Source of the DNA: Gemmatimonadales bacterium
GTDB lineage: Bacteria; Gemmatimonadota; Gemmatimonadetes; Longimicrobiales; Gaopeijiaceae
Assembly: GCA_007695225.1 (NCBI GenBank)
Contig: REED01000145.1
Coordinates: 1 to 64,000, forward strand
Direction of reading: 5' to 3'
Length of the DNA stretch: 64,000 bases
Positions 58,886 through 64,000 of the stretch are shown piece by piece. Position numbers and translations under genes: made by a program. Within the stretch, counting starts at the first letter, position 1. Each line of letters starts with the position of its first letter. Below the pieces are notes generated by a model. That model was not told the origin of the DNA, did no database searches, and saw only the letters and a program-made list of their open reading frames with translations.

Positions 58886-59446
58886 TCAGTGGGGCAGTCG
58901 CGTCCTCAGCGCCGCGTAGGCCCAAGTGCCCGCCAGGGCAGAAGCCAGCGCCACCAGCAGGACGGTGATCCCCGCTCCCAGGAGGGCGAAGATGGGCCCA
59001 GGGCACGCCCCCAGCAGGGCCCACCCCATCCCGAAGAGGGTGCCCCCGATCCAATACCGGGCGCCGGGAATCCGGCTGTCCCCCCAGTCCTTCGGGGAGA
59101 GGCGGATGGGCTCACCGTGGATCGTCTTCACCTCCATCCGCTTGATCACCTGCACCGACAGGGCGGCTACCGCCACTGCAGTTCCGATGATTCCATACAT
59201 GTGAAAGCTCTGGAATCGGAACATCTCCTGGATGCGGAACCAGGAAACCACCTCGGCCTGGACAAAGACCACCCCCAGGTAGGCACCCAGGAGCAGGTAG
59301 CCCAGGAGAGCCAGGGGCCGATTGCCCTCGGCCCGGGCCTTCGCCTGGGTATCGGGCGAAACCTGCTCCGTATCCAGGCATTCGAAGTCCGGGGGACCCT
59401 GGTCCCCTGCGGCCCCTTTCCTCGTGCTATCGCGCGTCGTCTTCAT
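58886..59446 (-). CDS. YeeE/YedE-family sulfur transport protein, second subunit
   Basis: A 186-aa membrane protein with a soluble first 45 residues and four hydrophobic helices. The family signature WIGGTLFGMGWALLGACPGP carries the conserved cysteine in a G-A-C-P-G-P loop. Together with the gene upstream it forms the split YeeE/YedE (PmpAB-like) pair thought to move thiosulfate- or persulfide-type sulfur. It starts at the ATG at 59446, 54 bp after the other half, and is followed by the persulfide dioxygenase fusion. Confidence 0.88.
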   Translation of the reverse strand: MKTTRDSTRKGAAGDQGPPDFECLDTEQVSPDTQAKARAEGNRPLALLGYLLLGAYLGVVFVQAEVVSWFRIQEMFRFQSFHMYGIIGTAVAVAALSVQVIKRMEVKTIHGEPIRLSPKDWGDSRIPGARYWIGGTLFGMGWALLGACPGPIFALLGAGITVLLVALASALAGTWAYAALRTRLPH

Positions 59447-59500
59447 GGCTCGCTCTCGTCTCGGTTCGATGCGTCGGGCTCCGGCCGTCGGGGTCCGGAG

Positions 59501-60085
59501 TCAGCCCAGGAGCAGGGGGAGGATGCCGAAGGTCACCAGCAGGCCACCGGCGAAGAATCCCAGTACCGCCACCAGCGAGGGAAGCTGGAGATCCGCCAGG
59601 CCGGAGATGGCGTGTCCGCTGGTGCATCCACCGGCATAGCGGGCTCCGAACCCCACCAGGAACCCCCCCAGGACGACGACCACGAAGCCGGCCGGTGTGA
59701 AAAGGCTGGACCAGGTGAAGAGATCTGCCGGCACCAGGCCGGAGAAGTCCTGGATCCCCAATGCAGCCAGGTCGCTTCGGGTGGCCTCGGAAATGGACTG
59801 CCCGGCGTCGGGCATCCCCAGGAGGGTCACCGCCAGGAAGCCGCCCAGCGCCACGCCGAAGACGAAGAAGAGGTTCCATCCCCCGGACTTCTTCCAGTCG
59901 TAGCGAAGGAAGGAGGGCTTCAGCCCCTCGGGGGCCGGCAGTGCAGCGCACATGTGCCGCAGATTGGCGGAGATCCCGAACACCTTCCCGCCCACCAGAA
60001 GGAGGATGGGAACGACCAGCCCGATAAGGGGACCGGCCACGTACCAGGGCCAGGGTGCTGCCAGGGATTCAAGCATGGTTTCCAT
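59501..60085 (-). CDS. YeeE/YedE-family sulfur transport protein, first subunit
   Basis: A 194-aa membrane protein with about five hydrophobic helices. The characteristic loop is FGARYAGGCTSGHAISGLA, with the conserved Cys that relays sulfur in YeeE. The short proteins of this class work in pairs. The start is the ATG at 60085 (a second ATG at 60076). The first gene of the minus-strand cluster, it lies 33 bp downstream of a short palindrome that may be its operator. Confidence 0.88.
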   Translation of the reverse strand: METMLESLAAPWPWYVAGPLIGLVVPILLLVGGKVFGISANLRHMCAALPAPEGLKPSFLRYDWKKSGGWNLFFVFGVALGGFLAVTLLGMPDAGQSISEATRSDLAALGIQDFSGLVPADLFTWSSLFTPAGFVVVVLGGFLVGFGARYAGGCTSGHAISGLADLQLPSLVAVLGFFAGGLLVTFGILPLLLG

Positions 60086-60117
60086 TCCCGGAGTCCTCAG
60101 GATTCATCTTGTTGCTA

Positions 60118-60131
60118 CTTGTTAATACAAG
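60118..60131. promoter_or_regulatory. Palindrome upstream of sulfur cluster
   Basis: CTTGTTAATACAAG is a 14-bp inverted repeat (five-base arms, TAAT centre) in the AT-rich leader of the YeeE/YedE operon. It resembles targets of small ArsR- or CsoR-type persulfide sensors that commonly control such operons, but no regulator gene of that type is adjacent. On the minus strand, TATTAA within it could serve as a -10. Confidence 0.45.
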
Positions 60132-60288
60132 CAGGCGACGAATCAATGGTAACACGATTCTGAGCCGGGTCAAGAACCTTGGGTTTCGGGGAGTCGGGGC
60201 TCAGGGGGTCAGCCGAAGCATGACCCTCTGGGTCGAAGCGCCCAGGGCCCCTGCGTTCCGAGTGGAAGTGACTTGGACATGGGCGTCC

Positions 60289-60400
60289 GGTACACATATA
60301 CTTACCGGCAGGTATACCGCCGCATGGGCATAGCTATAGATAAGTATACCTATGTGCAGGTGTACTCACGCGTAGGTATGAACATCCGGGAGTTCCAACT
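60289..60400. promoter_or_regulatory. AT-rich array of GGTATAC-like palindromes
   Basis: In about 110 bp upstream of the AAA ATPase gene, related words recur: TATACTTACC, AGGTATACC (with the palindrome GGTATACC), AAGTATACCT, AGGTGTACT and AGGTATGAAC. TATACTTA and TAAGTATA also form an inverted pair. Base composition is far lower in GC than the rest of the window. It could be an operator array or the edge of an imported segment. The remaining 60132-60288 shows nothing I can identify. Confidence 0.6.
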
Positions 60401-60439
60401 CCACCCAGGAATGGACGGCGGATTGCTCCGAGGAAACGA

Positions 60440-61897
60440 ATGACGACCAACGAAGCCATCATCGACCGGGAGGAGGAGGTTGCGCGCCTCCGGCAGCTTG
60501 CTGACAGCGGTGAGTTGAAGCTCGGCCTGCTGTACGGCCGCCGCCGCGTCGGCAAGACGTACCTGCTGACTCATCTCTGGGACCCGAAGAGGGCCTTCTA
60601 TTTCACGGCTTCGGCTACGACCCCCGAGCTGAACCGGCGTGCCCTCATCGAGGAGGCCGCGAGCTGGTGCGGAGAGGATCTGCGCCCGGAGGACAACCCG
60701 ACCTGGCGCAATGTCTTCCGCACCCTCCTTTCGCTCGCGCCCGAGCGCGACATCGTGGTGATCATCGACGAGTTTCAGTATCTCGCCAACGGGGATGAGG
60801 GCCTGCGAGAGGTGGCCTCGGAACTCAACGCCGTGTGGGAGGGCCGCCGTTTTCGGGCGGGCGGGCTCCTGTTGATGATCTCGGGCTCCGCGATCCGAAC
60901 GCTTGAGGCCCTCAAGGACGGGGGCTCGCCCCTCTACGGCCGCCTCGCCTGGTCAGCCCAGCTCTTCCCTTTCGACTACTACGACGCTGGCCGGATGGTA
61001 GAGGGGTACGGCCCGCTCGAGCGGATTCACACGTATGCCGCCTTTGGCGGCGTCCCTAAGTACCTGCGGCCGGTCAACACGAAGCGTCCGGTCCAGGACA
61101 ATGTCATCGATCTTCTCCTGTCCCCGACGGGGGAGGTGCGCCTTCAGGTCGAAACCGCACTCGCACAGGAGGAGGGGTTGCATAACCTCACGCGCTATCA
61201 GGCGATCCTGACGGCCGTGGGGATCGGGCGGAGAACGGTGGGTGAAATCGCCGCGGCGCTCAGCACCAACGTGGACTCGAACTTTCGCAGGATGATCGAA
61301 CGGCTCACGGACATGGGCTACCTGGAAGCGGAGCGCAACTTCGAGGAGACCGGAACCCATGCGTTCCGATACCGCGTGGGCGATCCTGCGTTCCGGATGT
61401 ACTACGGGCTCGTCCTCCCCAATGAGTCCGCCATTGCGCGGGTCGGACCTGCCACCGTGTGGCGCGAGCGACTGGCGACGATTCAGTTCCCGGTCTACGT
61501 CGGGCAACACGTCTTCGAGGACGTCGTGCACCAGGCGTACGCTCGCTTCCAGAACGAAAGGGACCTCCCGCTCGTCGGGTCGTGGGGCCGGTGGGAAGGG
61601 AAAGATCGCACGGGAAAGGCGCTGGAGTTGGACATCGTCGCGCGCCTGCTCGACGGTGCGATGATGACGGGTTCAGCGAAGATCCGGAAACGCGCCGCCG
61701 ACGCAACGGTCTTCCTCCGGCACCTGCGGGACCTCGAGCGGCTGGCGGAGAGCGGGAAGGGCTGGGCCAGAGAGGCCATGAGGAAGGACGCACCCAAGCT
61801 GTTCGTGTCGGCTTCCGGGTTCAAGGATTCCTTTGCGGCGGCCGTGAAGGACTCAGGGCATCGAGTCATTCAATGGGCGCTGGAGGATCTCTTCTGA
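60440..61897 (+). CDS. AAA ATPase with DUF234-type nuclease-like C-terminus
   Basis: A 485-aa ATP-binding protein of the archaeal-type ATPase/DUF234 family. Walker A is GRRRVGKTYLL (residues about 33-43), Walker B is IVVIIDEFQYLAN, and a sensor follows in LLLMISGSAIRTLE. A winged helix (ILTAVGIGRRTVGEIAAAL) precedes a C-terminal region with the KDRTGKALELDIVARL pattern of the DUF234 nuclease-like fold. Such proteins are common in archaea and scattered in bacteria, often as lone mobile genes of unknown function. Codon use is less extreme in GC than neighbours, and the gene is flanked by AT-rich DNA, suggesting import. Its 3' end overlaps convergent glpX by 45 bp. Confidence 0.88.
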   Translation: MTTNEAIIDREEEVARLRQLADSGELKLGLLYGRRRVGKTYLLTHLWDPKRAFYFTASATTPELNRRALIEEAASWCGEDLRPEDNPTWRNVFRTLLSLAPERDIVVIIDEFQYLANGDEGLREVASELNAVWEGRRFRAGGLLLMISGSAIRTLEALKDGGSPLYGRLAWSAQLFPFDYYDAGRMVEGYGPLERIHTYAAFGGVPKYLRPVNTKRPVQDNVIDLLLSPTGEVRLQVETALAQEEGLHNLTRYQAILTAVGIGRRTVGEIAAALSTNVDSNFRRMIERLTDMGYLEAERNFEETGTHAFRYRVGDPAFRMYYGLVLPNESAIARVGPATVWRERLATIQFPVYVGQHVFEDVVHQAYARFQNERDLPLVGSWGRWEGKDRTGKALELDIVARLLDGAMMTGSAKIRKRAADATVFLRHLRDLERLAESGKGWAREAMRKDAPKLFVSASGFKDSFAAAVKDSGHRVIQWALEDLF

Positions 61898-63004
61898 AAG
61901 GCCGTCGAAGCCGATTCCGGGGACCAGCCCGGGACCCTCAGTGCCACTCCCCATGGCCTTCCGGAAGATGTGGTCCGGATCCAGGCGGTGGGTTCCCCGA
62001 ATGTGACGGATGGAGCCGGAGGCGGCACGGATCACCAGGCTCTCCGTGGTGACTCCCACCCTCCGGTCATAGCGCACACCCTCCAGAAAGGGCCCGCCGG
62101 TGATGGAGGTGGCGGCAAAGAACGCGTCGGGATCGGCGATGAGGTCGTCGGGGCCCAGGACCCGGTCCAGGGGTTCCCCTTCCGGGAGCTCCGCCTCGAT
62201 GCGGGCACGCTCCTCGGCTCCCTGGGGCGCCCGCACCCCCTGGATCCCGCCTCCCAGGGCCTTCACCGCCGCCGCCGCGATCACCCCCTCCGGCGTCCCG
62301 CCGATCCCCATGAGGAGGTCGATCCCCGTGCCCGGGTAGGCGGCCAGGAGGGCGCCCATGACGTCCCCGTCGGTGTGGAGGGACACCCGGGCACCGGCCT
62401 CCCGGATCTCCCGGACCAACTCCACGTGACGAGGCTTGTCCAGGACGAAGACGGTGAGGTGCTCCACCGGCCGTCCCTGGGCCTCCGCCACCCGTTGCAG
62501 GTTCTCGGTGGGGGAGAGGGTGATGTCGATGGCGTCCCGGGCGGACCGCTCCACCACCAGCTTGTTCATGTAGAAGGAGGGGCCGGGGTCCCACATGGCG
62601 CCGGCGGGGGCGGCGGCGATGACGGCAATGGCGTTGGAAAGGCCCAGGGCCAGGAGCCGTGTTCCTTCCACCGGATCCACCGCGAGGTCCAACGCCGGCG
62701 CCTCGCCGCTCCCCACCTCCTCACCATTGTAGAGCATGGGGGCCTCGTCCTTCTCTCCTTCGCCGATGACCACCCGACCCGCCATGGCCACCGTGTCCAG
62801 GACGGTGCGCATGGCATCCACCGCCGCCTGGTCCCCGGCCTTGGGGTCTCCGCGTCCCATATAGGGGGCCGACGACAGTGCGGCGGCCTCGGTGACCCGC
62901 ACCAGCTCCATCCCCAGGTTCCGGTGGATCCGTCCAGCCGGAGCACTCCGTCCCAGGGAGGGCTCCGCTGGGCCCTCGGCCGCCGCGCCTTCACTGGTGG
63001 TCAC
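61853..63004 (-). CDS. glpX: Class II fructose-1,6-bisphosphatase
   Basis: A 383-aa gluconeogenic enzyme of the GlpX type. The metal and substrate motifs are GRVVIGEGEKDEAPMLYNGE, LAVDPVEGT, and GIGGTPEGVIAAAAVKALGG. It starts with GTG at 63004, two bases after the stop of the aldolase gene, so the two form a gluconeogenesis operon. Most GlpX proteins end shortly after the segment corresponding to IRHIRGTHRLDPDH; here about 35 more residues (ending RPLNDSMP) extend into the convergent ATPase gene, suggesting that the original stop was lost when that gene arrived. Confidence 0.93.
   Translation of the reverse strand: MTTSEGAAAEGPAEPSLGRSAPAGRIHRNLGMELVRVTEAAALSSAPYMGRGDPKAGDQAAVDAMRTVLDTVAMAGRVVIGEGEKDEAPMLYNGEEVGSGEAPALDLAVDPVEGTRLLALGLSNAIAVIAAAPAGAMWDPGPSFYMNKLVVERSARDAIDITLSPTENLQRVAEAQGRPVEHLTVFVLDKPRHVELVREIREAGARVSLHTDGDVMGALLAAYPGTGIDLLMGIGGTPEGVIAAAAVKALGGGIQGVRAPQGAEERARIEAELPEGEPLDRVLGPDDLIADPDAFFAATSITGGPFLEGVRYDRRVGVTTESLVIRAASGSIRHIRGTHRLDPDHIFRKAMGSGTEGPGLVPGIGFDGLSEEILQRPLNDSMP
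61895..61918 (+). repeat. Dispersed repeat fragment at ATPase stop
   Basis: The ATPase stop TGA is followed by AAGGCCGTCGAAG, a partial copy of the gene-end repeat (12 of 13 bases match the csoR copy). On the other strand it encodes the GFDGL of the glpX tail. Confidence 0.55.
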
Positions 63005-63006
63005 GC

Positions 63007-63990
63007 TCAGGCCCCGGATCCAGCCGCGGCTGCAGCCTGGGTGGTCACCGCCCTCCGCACCTCATCCACCTTCCCTGTGGACTGGAGCTTGTCCGACTTG
63101 TGCTGGATGAACCGGGCGTATTCCTCCATGAAGATCTTCCCCGGAGTCCGGAAGTCGAAGTTCTCGGGGTGATCCCGGAAGTGCTCCCGGTGGACCCGTG
63201 TCCAGACCAGGCGACCGTCGGTGTCGATGTTCACCTTCGTCACCCCCAGGGGGACGGCTCGGGCAAACTGCTCCTCGTCCACCCCCTTGGCCGAGGGGTC
63301 CAGGGTGCCTCCGGCGGCGTTGATCCGCTCCACCTCCTCCCGGGGGACCGAGCTCGAGCCGTGCATCACCAGGGGAAACCCGGGAATCCGGCGATGGATC
63401 TCCTCCACCCGCCCGAAATGGATCCCCTGCCCCCCGCTGAACTTGTAGGCGCCATGGCTCGTCCCGATGGCCACGGCCAGGCTGTCGCACCCCGACTCCC
63501 GGACGAAGGCCTCCGCCTCTTCCGGGTCGGTGAGCTTCGCGTGCTTCTCGTCCACCTGGATATCCTCCTCCACGCCCCCCAGCATCCCAAGCTCCGCCTC
63601 CACGCTGATCCCCACGGCGTGGGCCCGTTCCACCACCCGCCGCGTCGTCGCCACATTCTCCTCGAAGGGGTCATGGGACGCATCGATCATCACCGAGCTG
63701 TAGAAGCCTGAATCGATGGCGTCGTAGCAGGTGGCCTCATCCCCGTGATCCAGGTGCACTGCGAAGACGGCCTCGGGATACTCCTCTTCCGCCGCCCGGA
63801 GGATGGCTTCCAGCATCCGGACCCCTGCATAGGCCCGGGCGCCCTTGGAGAGCTGGACGATGAAGGGCGCCCGCGCCCGCTGGTGACCCTCGAAGAGACC
63901 CCGGGCCTGCTCCATGTTGTTGATGTTGTAGGCCCCCACGGCGAACCGGCCGTAGGCCACCTCGAAGAGCTGGCGGGTGGTGACGATCAT
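63007..63990 (-). CDS. fba: Class II fructose-1,6-bisphosphate aldolase
   Basis: A 327-aa zinc aldolase. The zinc ligand region is AVHLDHGDEATCYDAIDSGF with the HLDHG motif, then MIDASHDPFEENV, EAELGMLGG, the second metal-binding His in IGTSHGAYK, and the phosphate-binding HGSSSVP and KVNIDTDGRL. It is the typical FbaA/GatY fold and length. The start ATG is at 63990. It is followed at once by glpX, so the pair makes fructose-1,6-bisphosphate and then removes its 1-phosphate in gluconeogenesis. Confidence 0.95.
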   Translation of the reverse strand: MIVTTRQLFEVAYGRFAVGAYNINNMEQARGLFEGHQRARAPFIVQLSKGARAYAGVRMLEAILRAAEEEYPEAVFAVHLDHGDEATCYDAIDSGFYSSVMIDASHDPFEENVATTRRVVERAHAVGISVEAELGMLGGVEEDIQVDEKHAKLTDPEEAEAFVRESGCDSLAVAIGTSHGAYKFSGGQGIHFGRVEEIHRRIPGFPLVMHGSSSVPREEVERINAAGGTLDPSAKGVDEEQFARAVPLGVTKVNIDTDGRLVWTRVHREHFRDHPENFDFRTPGKIFMEEYARFIQHKSDKLQSTGKVDEVRRAVTTQAAAAAGSGA

Positions 63991-64000
63991 GGATTCTGGC

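Noticed and set aside
55920-58919. A 999-codon open frame on the plus strand
   Set aside because: It lies antisense to the SulP and persulfide-dioxygenase genes and has a low-complexity His/Gly/Glu-rich translation.

Overview
The window is GC-rich, gene-dense chromosomal DNA from a free-living bacterium. No phage, IS element, CRISPR array, rRNA or tRNA gene was seen. Several things suggest the phylum Gemmatimonadota: codon use dominated by G/C third positions, secreted amidohydrolases, a HEXXHXXGXXH lipoprotein protease, a PknB-type kinase with an Ig-like extracytoplasmic domain, many TPR proteins, and small lipoproteins. That placement is an inference from gene content and style; no marker such as 16S rRNA is present.

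Layout. 1-1.4 kb: start of an AbgT transporter (-). 1.7-5.3 kb: a regulatory patch with a TPR protein, a 53-aa lipoprotein, an AraC-type regulator with an atypical N-terminus, and a degenerate histidine-kinase-like/receiver protein. 5.4-9.6 kb: lgt, an APC permease and ettA. 9.6-12.8 kb: two small genes of unknown role, a CsoR repressor with its likely palindromic operator, and menH. 12.8-18.4 kb: serine hydrolase, lipoprotein, membrane protein, RlmL-type methyltransferase and HI0933/BaiN-type flavoprotein. 18.6-19.1 kb: infC with its classic ATT start. 19.1-26.0 kb: a methionine operon (metH, Hcy-methyltransferase/MTHFR fusion, MetF-like) preceded by what I read as a SAM-II riboswitch. 26.0-27.5 kb: a hypothetical gene and a CnoX-like thioredoxin. 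27.56-30.0 kb: an apparent cysteine-sensing transcription attenuator in front of an ATP-grasp/SfnG-like flavin monooxygenase operon. 30.1-33.4 kb: a metalloprotease and a broken outer-membrane-protein gene. 33.6-40 kb: paired amidohydrolases, an acyltransferase, DoxX and an SLC13 transporter. 40.2-43.3 kb: serine biosynthesis serB-serA-serC. 43.4-47.7 kb: prmA, PknB-like kinase, cold-shock protein, methyltransferase. 47.7-52.8 kb: heme-oxygenase-like fusion, TPR protein, speA. 53.1-60.1 kb: a GntR regulator, then a minus-strand sulfur/anion cluster (two YeeE/YedE proteins, persulfide-dioxygenase/rhodanese fusion, SulP transporter, a protein with carbonic-anhydrase-like zinc motifs, rhodanese). 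60.3-61.9 kb: an apparently imported AAA ATPase with an unusual AT-rich upstream region. 61.9-64 kb: fba-glpX.

The most striking system is the leader at 27561-27791. It has a promoter-like start, a 41-codon ORF containing Met-Cys-Cys-Cys-Met-Cys, a 1:2 hairpin directly after the Cys codons, a perfect 2:3 alternative pairing, and a strong 3:4 hairpin followed by six Ts, all ahead of a sulfur-scavenging type operon. With the SAM-II-like element before metH, sulfur amino-acid metabolism here appears to be controlled by two different RNA mechanisms within about 2 kb. A third noteworthy signal is a family of short dispersed repeats (core GGCCGTTGAAGAAGTAGA) placed at gene ends at 12.0, 30.0, 30.1, 44.5, 54.4 and 61.9 kb.
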